Shown: piece by piece, positions 32,092 to 41,114 of the stretch
Layout: each line of letters starts with the position of its first letter
How positions within the stretch are numbered: the first letter of the stretch is position 1
Assembly: GCF_004116335.1 (NCBI RefSeq)
Contig: NZ_PDKN01000002.1
Coordinates: 1-64,000, forward strand
Length of the DNA stretch: 64,000 nt
Direction: 5' to 3'
From: Candidatus Marinarcus aquaticus
GTDB taxonomy: Bacteria > Campylobacterota > Campylobacteria > Campylobacterales > Arcobacteraceae
The notes under the pieces: generated by a model
Seen by the model: the letters and a program-made list of their open reading frames with translations, nothing else
Database searches by the model: none
Told to the model about the DNA's origin: nothing
Position numbers and translations under genes: made by a program

Positions 32092-32805
32092 TTGGTTTTA
32101 TATCAACCCCAAAACGGGTACTGTTATAACAGCGATACACACTTTTTATACCATTTTATTGTTCAAAATCTTAATACGTTTAAAAACAATCAAGGTCAAC
32201 TTTTAGATATTGGGAGTGGAAGTGGGATTTTAGGGCTCTTAATCAAACGTGATTTTCCCAAATTTCACCTCAATCAAAGCGAAGTGCAAGAGGAGTTTAT
32301 TTGGCTTTCAAGTAAAAATGCACAAACCAATGGCTTAAAAAATAAGATGTATGAAGGGAATTTTTTAACACAGAGCTTTGAACAAAAGCAATTTGATATT
32401 TGTGTCTCAAATCCACCATTTTATCATGGAAGTGTGATAAAAAGTGAAAATAAAATTCTTAAAATTGCACGTTATAATGACTCCATGCCTTTGGAAAAAT
32501 TCATTCAAAAAACTTACGATATTTTAAAGCCAAAAGGTAAGTTTTTCTTTTGTTATGATGTTAAGCAGATAAATGATATTATGTTACTTTTAAACAAATA
32601 TAAATTTAATATTGAATCGATGCAGTTTATATATCCAAAGAGAGACAGAGATGCTACCTTGGTATTGGTTTATGCCAGAAAGAACTCCAAATCTTTGACA
32701 AAGGTTTTTCCTCCTTTGATGGTCTTTGAGAATGAAGACTTCACGCAAGACGTTCAAAACATTTATGAAAAAACACAAACACACAGTATAAAAGTAGAAA
32801 TATGA
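32092..32805 (+). CDS. trmN6: tRNA1(Val) adenine-N6 methyltransferase family protein
   Basis: A 237-residue SAM-dependent methyltransferase. Motif I is LDIGSGSGILGLLI and the adenine-N6 catalytic motif is VSNPPFYHGS. The N-terminus LYQPQNGYCYNSDTHFLYHF matches the TrmN6/YfiC pattern, which methylates A37 of a valine tRNA. I use TTG 32092, supported by AAAGGA 5-6 bases upstream and a TATAAT before that; a longer frame from ATG 31999 adds a hydrophobic stretch that the family lacks. It is first of four overlapping or abutting genes ending in trpC. Confidence 0.85.
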   Translation: MVLYQPQNGYCYNSDTHFLYHFIVQNLNTFKNNQGQLLDIGSGSGILGLLIKRDFPKFHLNQSEVQEEFIWLSSKNAQTNGLKNKMYEGNFLTQSFEQKQFDICVSNPPFYHGSVIKSENKILKIARYNDSMPLEKFIQKTYDILKPKGKFFFCYDVKQINDIMLLLNKYKFNIESMQFIYPKRDRDATLVLVYARKNSKSLTKVFPPLMVFENEDFTQDVQNIYEKTQTHSIKVEI

Positions 32806-33182
32806 GTCTTTTAACCCATAAAGAGTTTCCTTATTCGTTTGATGCAAACGAGTGTGCAAAATGCCAAGGAAACTGCTGTATTGGAGAGTCAGGTTATATT
32901 TGGATCAATAAAGATGAACTCCAGAACTTGGCGAAGCTGCTTAACATCAGTATTGAAGAGTTGGGTAGACATTATTTAAAGAAAGTAGGGTATAAATACT
33001 CTATTGTTGAAAAAAAGATTGCACAAGATAATTATGCGTGCATCTTTTTTGATTTAGAAAAACGCCAATGTAGTGTCTATGAAGCCAGACCGAGTCAATG
33101 TCGTACGTTCCCTTTTTGGGACTATTTTAAAAAAAATGAACAGGAGGTATATGAAGAGTGCCCAGCTGTAAAACCACTTTAA
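32802..33182 (+). CDS. YkgJ family cysteine-cluster protein
   Basis: A 126-residue protein of the YkgJ/Fe-S oxidoreductase-like zinc- or iron-binding family. The conserved cysteines are in CAKCQGNCC (18-26), YACIFFD and QCSVYEARPSQCRTFPFW. The family's role is not established; some members are thought to hold an Fe-S cluster. The ATG overlaps the methyltransferase stop (ATGA), and the end overlaps the TPR lipoprotein start by 25 bases. Confidence 0.88.
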   Translation: MSLLTHKEFPYSFDANECAKCQGNCCIGESGYIWINKDELQNLAKLLNISIEELGRHYLKKVGYKYSIVEKKIAQDNYACIFFDLEKRQCSVYEARPSQCRTFPFWDYFKKNEQEVYEECPAVKPL

Positions 33183-34441
33183 TTGCACTTTGTAGTATAC
33201 TGCTGTTTGGTGCTTGTTCGCTTAATCAAGCTGCGATTTCTGCGGATCAAAAGCTTTTTGAAAAAGAGGATGAGTATATTTTGTATGCTTTAGAGTACAC
33301 ACGACAAAGCAACTATGAAAAAAGCCGAGATATTTATATCAAGCTGTTTGATGAAACCAATAAAAGCGAGTATTTACTTAAAGCATTGCGTTTTTCAATT
33401 CAACTTAAAGATTTTGAGTTGGTCAAAGAGCTGTGTGAAGAAAATATGCAGATCACACAAAATGAGTATGAAGATATGTATCGCATCTATATTGTGGCAC
33501 TGATTAATCTTGAAGAGTTTGATAAGGCATTGATTGAGGCTAAAAAACTGCTCAAAGCTCATAATAATATTTTAAACTATGAACTCATTGGAAATGTTTA
33601 TTACATGAAAAAAGAATTTTATGAAGCAGCAGAGTATTTAGAGAGTGCTTACAGCGTCAATCATAACCCTTCAACACTTTTAAGTTTGGTTAATATTCTT
33701 TATTCATTTATCAATGAAAAAGAGAAAGCCATCTCTTATTTGGAGACCCATATCCGACTTCAAGGATGCAGTATTGAGGTGTGTACGAAACTTCTAGCCA
33801 TTTATCAAGAAGAGCAAAATATGGATGGTGCGATCTCTATTTTAAAGAAGACGTACAACACTTTTAAAGCCCAAGAGAACTTCAATGGTATGATAAAAGT
33901 CTATAAACTTTTGATTGCGTATCTGGAGAAAAAAGATATCAATGAAGCGATTGCTTTTTTAGAGAAAAATCATATTGATGATTTGAAATTGATTGATTTA
34001 TACAAACGAGCCAACCGAATGGATGAAGCACTGACATTGGTAAAAAAAGTCTATAAACTCAATAAAAATATTGATTTGTTAGCCCAAATTGCTATTTTGG
34101 AGTTTGAGAGTGCTAAAGATAAACGCAAAGTGCTTAAAAGTGTGATTAAAAAGTTTGAAGATGTGTTGGTGATTTTAGACAACCATGTTTATCAAAACTA
34201 TTTGGGTTATTTACTCATTGATTATAATATCAATGTTAAAAAAGGGTTGTCTTTGGTGGAGCAAGCGTTGAAAAAAGCCCCTAATAACTTGGCTTATATT
34301 GACTCATTGGCATGGGGCTTGTACAAACAAAAACGGTGCAAAGAGGCCAAAAAACACATGAAACATATTGTCGATACGATTGGTTTACAGGATGATGAAA
34401 TCAAACACCATTGGAAAAAAATACAGGAGTGCGGTAAATAA
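33158..34441 (+). CDS. TPR-repeat lipoprotein
   Basis: A 427-residue lipoprotein with lipobox LFGAC (C20) and then repeated helical pairs of the tetratricopeptide type, for example [43 protein letters not shown] and [24 protein letters not shown] lipoproteins scaffold envelope complexes. The start is GTG 33158, 10 bases after a strong AGGAGG; an earlier ATG at 33151 is out of frame and short. The stop overlaps the trpC start (TAATG). The link to trpC is probably only transcriptional. Confidence 0.87.
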   Translation: MPSCKTTLIALCSILLFGACSLNQAAISADQKLFEKEDEYILYALEYTRQSNYEKSRDIYIKLFDETNKSEYLLKALRFSIQLKDFELVKELCEENMQITQNEYEDMYRIYIVALINLEEFDKALIEAKKLLKAHNNILNYELIGNVYYMKKEFYEAAEYLESAYSVNHNPSTLLSLVNILYSFINEKEKAISYLETHIRLQGCSIEVCTKLLAIYQEEQNMDGAISILKKTYNTFKAQENFNGMIKVYKLLIAYLEKKDINEAIAFLEKNHIDDLKLIDLYKRANRMDEALTLVKKVYKLNKNIDLLAQIAILEFESAKDKRKVLKSVIKKFEDVLVILDNHVYQNYLGYLLIDYNINVKKGLSLVEQALKKAPNNLAYIDSLAWGLYKQKRCKEAKKHMKHIVDTIGLQDDEIKHHWKKIQECGK

Positions 34442-35235
34442 TGATTTTAGATGAAATTATTGAAAGAACAAAAAAAGATTTAGAGAAAAGAAAAAAAGAT
34501 ATCAGTTTAGATTTATTGGGACGAAGTTTGGCTTCAAACCCTTTCCCTCCAAGAGATGTAAAACCTTATTTAACATCAAGCAAAGAGGAACCTGTACGAA
34601 TCATTGCTGAGGTGAAAAAAGCAAGTCCAAGTAAAGGCATCATTAAAGAGGATTTTGACCCACTATTAATTGCTCAAAGCTACAGCAACAGTGGTGCCAA
34701 TGCGATTTCAGTTTTGACAGAACCTCACTACTTTAAAGGAGACTTGGAGTACTTAACTCAAATCAGACGTTATGTACCAACGCCACTATTAAGAAAAGAT
34801 TTTATTGTGGATAAATATCAAATTGTTGAAGCGTTGGTCTATGGAGCTGATTTTATTTTACTCATTGCTAAAGCCTTAAGCACTAAAGAGCTCAAAGAGT
34901 TGTATGAGTATGCACTGCACTTAGGATTAGAAGTATTGGTTGAAATTCATGATAAAGAGGATTTAACTAAAGCGATGAAATGTGGAGCCAATATTATTGG
35001 TATTAACCATCGAAACCTTGATACCTTTGAAATGGATATGAAACTGTGTGATGAACTCATACCTATGATTCCCAATGGCAAAATCATTGTTGCAGAAAGT
35101 GGAGTAAGTGATGTGGATACGATTAAACGTCTCAATTCTATAGGTGCTGATGCCTTTTTAATTGGGGAGCACTTTATGAGAGTGCCGTCAATTGAAGAGG
35201 AATTAACAAAATTCAAAAACGCCGTTAACGCATAA
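34441..35235 (+). CDS. trpC: Indole-3-glycerol phosphate synthase
   Basis: A 264-residue TIM-barrel enzyme of tryptophan synthesis, acting after TrpF. Diagnostic segments: [37 protein letters not shown] with the catalytic lysine, [10 protein letters not shown] and AESGV near the end. It is the last gene of a four-gene operon with unrelated upstream genes. Its final codons form the left arm of a 13-bp inverted repeat whose right arm lies 100 bases downstream. Confidence 0.96.
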   Translation: MILDEIIERTKKDLEKRKKDISLDLLGRSLASNPFPPRDVKPYLTSSKEEPVRIIAEVKKASPSKGIIKEDFDPLLIAQSYSNSGANAISVLTEPHYFKGDLEYLTQIRRYVPTPLLRKDFIVDKYQIVEALVYGADFILLIAKALSTKELKELYEYALHLGLEVLVEIHDKEDLTKAMKCGANIIGINHRNLDTFEMDMKLCDELIPMIPNGKIIVAESGVSDVDTIKRLNSIGADAFLIGEHFMRVPSIEEELTKFKNAVNA

Positions 35236-35351
35236 GATTGATTTAAAATCTATGCGTTATTGTAAAAATTGAGAAACTCATTTACTTTATGTAAACTCCT
35301 ACCTCAATTTTTACAGCTTGCCTTTTCCTTTTAAATTCTCTTATGCGTTAA
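35225..35351. repeat. Nested inverted repeats between trpC and the LRR gene
   Basis: The outer arms TTAACGCATAAGA (35225-35237) and TCTTATGCGTTAA (35339-35351) are exact reverse complements. The inner arms TGTAAAAATTGAG (35261-35273) and CTCAATTTTTACA (35303-35315) are also exact, around a loop that contains TTTAC/GTAAA. A third copy, ATCTATGCGTTAT (35249-35261), can pair imperfectly with the left outer arm, giving two competing folds. It lies between two convergent genes and overlaps the trpC stop. It may be a terminator region, a small RNA or a small repeat element. Confidence 0.65.
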
Positions 35352-35355
35352 ATAT

Positions 35356-36855
35356 TTAAATCTCTGCGGTAAAAACAAGTTCACGAATCTCAGTCTCACT
35401 GAGTTCTTTTTGTTTCTCCTCAACAGTAGGTGGGTTTTTGATCTCCATGACTTTCTCTTTTAAAGAGTGCAGTTGATATTTTGTGAGATTTTTAAGCAAC
35501 GTATCATTGATCATCTCTTTTTTCAAAGCATTGTTGCTAATCATTTTTGAAATAACATTTTGAAGGTTCTTTTTGGTCTTTTCAAAGTTGACTTCTTCTT
35601 CGGTTAATGCAATATACTCTTTATCTAAATAATCCATCACAGCCATGCCAGGATATTTATAGGTTTTAATGCCATTATAGACAAACTCTTGTCCTTTAAT
35701 GGATGAGATAGCCACACTTGTGAAAACAGATCCTTGTACAGAAATCATGCCCTCGAGACTTGTAAGCGGATTGTGTGAGCAGATATAATCCTCTTTTACA
35801 ATGCCAGGAGAAAACTCCAATGAAGCAATATTATTTCTTAAAACAATAAAACTTTTTCCTACTTCTTTAGGGCCACCACGAAGTGAAGAAATTTCATTTT
35901 TAAATGCAAGAAAACTTCCACCCACTTTTCGTGGAGAGCCTTCTAAACTGACCAATTCATTATCGCTGATGTCAAAATCACCCTCAACTTCATTGAAGTT
36001 TAATGGCAGTTTTGAAAGATTGGCAAGACGATCTGAGAGTCGAACGTTGCCTTCTACATTCACTGAGTTGTCTTCTAAAATAGTGTAGTTCTTGACTTGG
36101 TTTTTATCCAACCACTTTATAATTTCTTCTTGGTTATTCAGAGCGACTACAGGTTTATAGACATGAGAAACCACATCTTTACCCACATATTTCCAATATT
36201 TTTTCTCTTCATCAAAGCTGCTTTGCAAGTGGTTCAAACGATAATCTGTTAAGATATTCCAACCAATATCATCGGCAACACTGTTAAGATCTTTGAGTCG
36301 GTTCCAGTAGCAAATATAGTCTTGTGCCACCGTAATAGGTCCACCATAAAGTGTCTCTATATAGTTACCTGAGCAATCAAAGGTACCTTCAACATATTTA
36401 GGTCCACCACGTAAAGAGATGATTTTATTGTTTGAACATTTGAAGTATCCCTTTACTGTTCTTGGACTTCCTTTAATGGATTCTAACTCATTATTTGAGC
36501 AATCAAAATAACCTAAAACCTCTTTGGGCGCATAGGATAAATCTTTGAGTTTATTAAATGAACAGTTGAAGTCACCCACTTTTTGGGGAGCCCCAAAAAG
36601 AATATCTAAGTTGTTGTTTGAACAGTTGAAATCTTTGGTCACTTGATTTGGGCACCCTTCTAAAGAGACTAATCCATTATCGCTGATATCAAAATATCCA
36701 TCGACCAAATCAAATTCTACAGGTAAACGTTTGTTTTTTAATTTACCTTTTAAATTGACACTTCCATACACGTTGACTTGGAAGTTGCTTGTAACACTGT
36801 AATTACTAATCGAAAAGCTGTCTAACCAATCTTCTATCTCTTTTACGCTTCTCAT
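35356..36855 (-). CDS. Internally duplicated leucine-rich-repeat-like protein
   Basis: A 499-residue cytoplasmic protein (no signal peptide). Two halves begin alike: IEDWLDSFSISNYSVTSN near residue 6 and IIKWLDKNQVKNYTILED near residue 240. Each continues into repeats of about 20 residues with the pattern F-(D/N)-C-S-x-N-x-L-x-S-L-x-G-x-P-x-x-V. I count about seven units in the first half and four in the second, where several have drifted. The last 100 residues are helical and charged. Such repeats suggest protein binding, but no partner is evident. It is monocistronic and flanked by AT-rich gaps. Confidence 0.75.
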   Translation of the reverse strand: MRSVKEIEDWLDSFSISNYSVTSNFQVNVYGSVNLKGKLKNKRLPVEFDLVDGYFDISDNGLVSLEGCPNQVTKDFNCSNNNLDILFGAPQKVGDFNCSFNKLKDLSYAPKEVLGYFDCSNNELESIKGSPRTVKGYFKCSNNKIISLRGGPKYVEGTFDCSGNYIETLYGGPITVAQDYICYWNRLKDLNSVADDIGWNILTDYRLNHLQSSFDEEKKYWKYVGKDVVSHVYKPVVALNNQEEIIKWLDKNQVKNYTILEDNSVNVEGNVRLSDRLANLSKLPLNFNEVEGDFDISDNELVSLEGSPRKVGGSFLAFKNEISSLRGGPKEVGKSFIVLRNNIASLEFSPGIVKEDYICSHNPLTSLEGMISVQGSVFTSVAISSIKGQEFVYNGIKTYKYPGMAVMDYLDKEYIALTEEEVNFEKTKKNLQNVISKMISNNALKKEMINDTLLKNLTKYQLHSLKEKVMEIKNPPTVEEKQKELSETEIRELVFTAEI

Positions 36856-36988
36856 TTTTTGTCACCTTAATAACAGGACGTTGTAGTTAAAAAAATATTA
36901 TTAAATATTCTAATTGATAAATTTTATCATTTTATTTCTTATATATTATTAATTTCAAAGGTTTACATGGAGCGTGTTATAACTATAT

Positions 36989-37005
36989 TTTTTGTGTGAC
37001 AAAAA
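36989..37005 (-). terminator. Small hairpin after the CsgG-like gene
   Basis: TTTTTGT and ACAAAAA flank a GTG loop, about 35 bases after the stop of the minus-strand gene at 37040. Its stem is short and A/T-rich, so support is weak. Confidence 0.3.
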
Positions 37006-37039
37006 TTTGAGGAAAAGTTATTTGTGATAATATAAAAAG

Positions 37040-38053
37040 TTATTTTATGAGGTTTTTAACTTTATTTCTTTCATTTTGATTATGTTTTATTCTTAATATG
37101 GCTTCGGAAATCTCTTCAGGTAGCTCTTTTTCTATGGCAAGTTTTTCAGCTTGAACATAAAATTTAAGTGCCTCATCTAAGTTATTCAGTGCTTCATAAC
37201 TCAACGCTAAATTATAGAGTACAACATAGCTGTTAGGAATTTCACGATGAAGTTGCATAAGAAGTTCTTGTGCTTCGCTGTAATGGTTGTTTTGAAGCAT
37301 TTTGAGAGCATTTTCAAATCGATTCTCTTGAGATGTTGTCATCTCTTGATCCATCTCTTCAAGTAAAATAACACTGAATGTTCGATAAGATGGCGCAATA
37401 TCTTTAAGTACTTTTTTAGCAATTCGTTGTGCCAATACAGCATTTCTTGTACTTTTGCTGTCCAATAAAGTTCGTTCACTGCCACATGCACTTTGTGTAT
37501 CCTCTTCTAAATAACGCTCAGAAAATATGACGTGAGCACTCTCAACTTCAGTGAGTTTGATTTGCGTTAAGACACTGTATGTGTTGGTTTGACAATGCAT
37601 AAAAATTTTTGAATAACGGATACACTCTTTGTCTTTATTATATTGAGCACATCGATTGTAGTTATTGACAATTTTATTATAGTGCCGTCTTTGCATACGT
37701 GAATGAATCACTTCTCCCGTTAAAAAAGCTTTGACTTGTGTCAGGCCTTTAATCGAACTAAAATCTTTAATATCAACCAATGCAGAGTCGTTGAGTCGTT
37801 TTTCTTTTAAAATTTCTTCTAAATGCTCACGCTCAACTAAGGTGAAATAGGGTTTGTTTTCAATTTTTAATTTGGATAATTCAGCAATAATACTGGCTCG
37901 TTGTCCAATCTTGTCTTGTTTAAACTCTAAAACAGAGAGTTGACGACTGCTTGGGTTGTTGACTTTAGAAGATTGAAGTGAACTAATGGTGACTTTTGGA
38001 GCACACCCTGTGAAAAAGAGTAGAAAAGAAAGGAACAGAAGACTCTTTTTCAC
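37040..38053 (-). CDS. CsgG-family lipoprotein with C-terminal TPR
   Basis: A 337-residue lipoprotein with lipobox FTGC near residue 17. The middle region (LSVLEFKQDKIGQRASIIAE, YFTLVEREHLEEILKEK, FLTGEVIHS) follows the CsgG-like pattern of outer-membrane secretion and assembly lipoproteins. An inserted cysteine-rich stretch (NRCAQYNKDKECIRYS) is unusual. Residues about 255-315 are TPR-like (YVVLYNLALSYEALNNLDEA). There are no curli genes nearby, so curli secretion is not supported; LpoB/PenP-type or flagellar FlgT-like roles are possible. The start is GTG 38053 with AAAGGG upstream. It is the last gene of a long minus-strand run. Confidence 0.75.
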   Translation of the reverse strand: MKKSLLFLSFLLFFTGCAPKVTISSLQSSKVNNPSSRQLSVLEFKQDKIGQRASIIAELSKLKIENKPYFTLVEREHLEEILKEKRLNDSALVDIKDFSSIKGLTQVKAFLTGEVIHSRMQRRHYNKIVNNYNRCAQYNKDKECIRYSKIFMHCQTNTYSVLTQIKLTEVESAHVIFSERYLEEDTQSACGSERTLLDSKSTRNAVLAQRIAKKVLKDIAPSYRTFSVILLEEMDQEMTTSQENRFENALKMLQNNHYSEAQELLMQLHREIPNSYVVLYNLALSYEALNNLDEALKFYVQAEKLAIEKELPEEISEAILRIKHNQNERNKVKNLIK

Positions 38054-38063
38054 AAATAACCCT

Positions 38064-38741
38064 TTATTTAAAAAGTGCAGAACCCACACGTATCATATTT
38101 GAACCGCATTTAATGGCCAACTCATAGTCGTTACTCATTCCCATAGAGCAGTAAATTGCCCCTAATGGTTCTAATTCCTTAAAGATAGCATGTGTTGTTT
38201 TGAAGCTTTTTATGATGGCTTCTTCATCTTCAACATGCGCACCAATACTCATAACTCCTTTGAGTTTGATATTTGGACAGGTATCTAAAATAGTCTTATA
38301 TGTAGAGATAGCATCTTCAGGTAAAATACCTGTTTTACTCTCTTCATACGCTGAATTGATTTGAAGCAGACATGACATGTTTTTACTTTTTGATTCAAGC
38401 TTTTTTTGCAGTTCTTGGGCTAACTCTAAAGAGTCTAAGCTTTGCATCAAGGTAGGGTTTAAATCAATGAGGTTATTGATTTTGTTTTTTTGAAGACGCC
38501 CCACAAAGTGCCACTCTAAAGGAAACTCTTCAAGTGTTTCACTCTTTTGTTTCAGATCTTGTACTTTGTTTTCTCCAAAGGCTCGTTGTCCTGCTTCATA
38601 AAGTTTTTCTATATCTTGGGCCGTTGAGTATTTACTGATGCCGATGATTTTTACAATATGGTGATGACTCACACTCAAACGAGCAGTTTCAACTTCAGCA
38701 ATGACTCTATCTAAATTCTCAATGGCTGTTTTAGTATCCAT
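38064..38741 (-). CDS. YggS/PROSC family PLP-binding protein
   Basis: A 225-residue single-domain PLP-binding protein of the YggS family, which buffers pyridoxal phosphate and affects amino-acid metabolism. Evidence is the PLP-lysine region ISKYSTAQDIEKLYEAGQ, FGENKVQD, WHFVGRLQKNK and the C-terminal MGMSNDYELAIKCGSNMIRVGSALF. It is 5 bases after rseP and 10 bases before the CsgG-like gene. Confidence 0.93.
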   Translation of the reverse strand: MDTKTAIENLDRVIAEVETARLSVSHHHIVKIIGISKYSTAQDIEKLYEAGQRAFGENKVQDLKQKSETLEEFPLEWHFVGRLQKNKINNLIDLNPTLMQSLDSLELAQELQKKLESKSKNMSCLLQINSAYEESKTGILPEDAISTYKTILDTCPNIKLKGVMSIGAHVEDEEAIIKSFKTTHAIFKELEPLGAIYCSMGMSNDYELAIKCGSNMIRVGSALFK

Positions 38742-38746
38742 TTTTT

Positions 38747-39802
38747 CTATCCTTGCATCAAACGATTGATATCGTTAAAAATTCCCAATAACATAAGACC
38801 CGCTAAAATGACCCAACCTGTAATGGTTAAAATCATAAAGACTCTGTCACTTGGTTTTCGTCGTGTGATCATTTCATAAAGATTAAACATAATGTGCCCA
38901 CCATCCAGTGCTGGAATAGGCAGTAAGTTTAAGACCCCTAAGTTCACTGAAATCAGTGCCATAATAGAAAATAGAGCAATGATTCCACTTTGTGAAGCAT
39001 CTGAAATGACTTTTCCAATGGTAATTACACCACCCACTTCACTGCTTGGAATAATGCCTTGGATGAGTTTTTGAACACCTAAGAAAATCATTTTTGAAGA
39101 CTCAATGGTTTTATCATAAGCAAATACAAGCGCTTCAATAGGGTTATGGTGAATGGTGACAACCTTAGGTGCAGGAGAAATCCCGATCATTCTTTTTTTA
39201 ATCTCTTCGCCAAAGATGTTTTGTGCATCTGAGATATGAGGATTAATATTAATCACACGCATGGTGTTCTCTCGTTTGATATGAAGTTGAATCATACCTT
39301 GTGAGTTTTTAATAAAATTACCAATATCATCCCACGTTTTTACCTCTTTGCCATTGATTCTTAGAATTTCATCATTTATTTGAATCCCTGCTTTTGATGC
39401 AGGAGAGTTTTCTAAGACTTTTCCAATAGTAGGAGCAAGTGCATTACTTCCCATGAGTGCAATGGCAAAGTATAATACAGCAGCCAATGCAAAGTTGGCA
39501 AAAGGGCCAGCAAAAAGTATGACAATACGTTGCCAAGGCTTTTTGTTGTTGTAAGAATCATCTCCCGCTTCATTGAGGTTGGGTTTCGAGTCATCTTGCC
39601 CTTTCATTCGCACATATCCACCCAAAGGGATAAGTGAGAATTGCCACGTTGTACCTTTAAACTCTTTTGAAATGAGACGTTTTCCAAATCCAATTGAGAA
39701 TGTGTGCACGGTAACACCAAAAAAACGTGCGGCTAAAAAATGTCCTAATTCATGGATAAATACAAGTATGGATAGAACAATAAGAAAATTAATTAAACCC
39801 AT
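38747..39802 (-). CDS. rseP: Site-2 membrane metalloprotease (RseP family)
   Basis: A 351-residue M50-family intramembrane protease. The zinc motif HELGH is at residues 17-21, the second zinc ligand motif NLLPIPALDGGH lies near residue 295, and one PDZ domain (ILRINGKEVKTWDDIGNF) lies between. It cleaves membrane-anchored proteins, such as anti-sigma factors or signal-peptide remnants, within the membrane. The neighbours pgsA and yggS-like genes make a membrane-biogenesis cluster. Confidence 0.94.
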   Translation of the reverse strand: MGLINFLIVLSILVFIHELGHFLAARFFGVTVHTFSIGFGKRLISKEFKGTTWQFSLIPLGGYVRMKGQDDSKPNLNEAGDDSYNNKKPWQRIVILFAGPFANFALAAVLYFAIALMGSNALAPTIGKVLENSPASKAGIQINDEILRINGKEVKTWDDIGNFIKNSQGMIQLHIKRENTMRVININPHISDAQNIFGEEIKKRMIGISPAPKVVTIHHNPIEALVFAYDKTIESSKMIFLGVQKLIQGIIPSSEVGGVITIGKVISDASQSGIIALFSIMALISVNLGVLNLLPIPALDGGHIMFNLYEMITRRKPSDRVFMILTITGWVILAGLMLLGIFNDINRLMQG

Positions 39803-39804
39803 AA

Positions 39805-40347
39805 TTATCCTTTAAAATATTCTTTACTGTACTCATATCCAGAGTACAGTGTTAATGCAACTGCAATCCAAAGTAGAGCAGTGGCATAAGGCCAATTCAT
39901 GATTAAAAATCCAATGGCAATCATTTGCACCACGGTTTTTACTTTGCCTGCCATAGATGCAGCCACACTTTTACCTTCGGCAACTGCCATGACCCGAAGT
40001 CCTGTGATGAAAAACTCTCGTGTAAGAATTAAAAAGACAGCCCACACACTTGCACGGTCAATCAACATAAGACCTAAAAAACCTGCAAGCATGAGCATCT
40101 TATCTGCCAGTGGATCTAAAATAGCTCCCAGCTTTGTTTTTTGATCCCAGTTTCGTGCAATAAAACCATCAAAAAAGTCTGTCACTGAAGCAATGACAAA
40201 GATTAAACCTGCAAAGTAATCCAACCAACTTGGATGCCATGAAGCAAAGAGTTCATTGTTTCTATCAACTAAAAACCACAGCATCAAAGGGGCCAAAGCA
40301 ATTCTAAAAAGCGCCAGTAAATTAGGTGTATTTAAAGCTTTCTTCAT
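39805..40347 (-). CDS. pgsA: CDP-diacylglycerol-glycerol-3-phosphate 3-phosphatidyltransferase
   Basis: A 180-residue integral membrane enzyme. The CDP-alcohol phosphotransferase signature appears as SVTDFFDGFIARNWD followed by LGAILDPLADK, with its conserved aspartates. It makes phosphatidylglycerol phosphate. Its ATG overlaps the fabL-like stop by one base (TAATG), and it ends 2 bases before rseP. Confidence 0.94.
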   Translation of the reverse strand: MKKALNTPNLLALFRIALAPLMLWFLVDRNNELFASWHPSWLDYFAGLIFVIASVTDFFDGFIARNWDQKTKLGAILDPLADKMLMLAGFLGLMLIDRASVWAVFLILTREFFITGLRVMAVAEGKSVAASMAGKVKTVVQMIAIGFLIMNWPYATALLWIAVALTLYSGYEYSKEYFKG

Positions 40348-41114
40348 TATCTGAACGTTGTTCCACCATCAACAATAAGCGTATGACCTGTAACCCATGA
40401 AGCTTCATTGGTGCATAACCAGTAACACGCATTGGCTAAATCTTCTGGTTGACCCATTCTATTAAGTGCAGAAAGCTCAGCAGTTTTTTGTTTCACTTCT
40501 TCATAATTTGTGAATGCTCGTAATGCATCGGTTTCAATTGGACCACCTGAAACGGCATTGACTCGAATACCTATCTCTCCAAGTTCAGTTGCAGCATATC
40601 GTACCATTGCTTCAACGGCAGCTTTATTGGTACCATGACCTGCATAGTTTTCGATGTAGACTAAATTTCCTGTTGAACTTAATGAAACAATGGCACCACC
40701 ACCTATTTTTTCCATTCGTTTAGCGGCTTGTTGTGCACCACAAACAAAGGCGTTGACAGTGGCTGTGTAGATGTTGTTCAAACCTTTTGGTTTGAGTTTC
40801 ATAAATCGCCCATATCCACCTACAACAGCTCGTCCATAAATCATTGCATTTGAGATAAAGTAATCAACTCGGTCGAAATCTTCATCGATTTTTGCAAAGA
40901 GCTCTTTATAGTTCTCTGGTTCTAAAATATTAAAAGCATAACATCGTGCTTTAATTCCGTATGTTGACTCTAAGTCTTTGACCATCTCTTTGGCCACCTC
41001 TTCATTTGAGTTATACGTAAACGCTACATTGACTCCCTCTTTAGCGAAACGATACGCTGTCGCTCGACCAATTCCTTTTGTAGCACCTGAAATAACTAAT
41101 GTTTTACCTTGCAT
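40347..41114 (-). CDS. fabL: FabL-type enoyl-ACP reductase
   Basis: A 255-residue short-chain dehydrogenase/reductase. The Rossmann motif is SGATKGIGRATA. The active site is NYAGHGTNKAAVEA, where tyrosine and lysine are six residues apart (Y-x6-K) as in enoyl-ACP reductases; ordinary SDRs have Y-x3-K. The stretch NAVSGGPIETDALRAF and the ending LIVDGG match Bacillus FabL closely. It catalyses the last step of fatty-acid elongation with NADPH. It sits between dapA and pgsA with one-base overlaps on both sides. No FabI is seen in this window. Confidence 0.85.
   Translation of the reverse strand: MQGKTLVISGATKGIGRATAYRFAKEGVNVAFTYNSNEEVAKEMVKDLESTYGIKARCYAFNILEPENYKELFAKIDEDFDRVDYFISNAMIYGRAVVGGYGRFMKLKPKGLNNIYTATVNAFVCGAQQAAKRMEKIGGGAIVSLSSTGNLVYIENYAGHGTNKAAVEAMVRYAATELGEIGIRVNAVSGGPIETDALRAFTNYEEVKQKTAELSALNRMGQPEDLANACYWLCTNEASWVTGHTLIVDGGTTFR

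Noticed and set aside
35225-35351. CRISPR-like array
   Set aside because: Repeats are inverted and nested, not direct repeats with regular spacers.
37040-38053. Curli secretion channel CsgG
   Set aside because: No csgA, csgB, csgE or csgF neighbours, and the protein has a TPR tail and cysteine-rich insert not found in CsgG.
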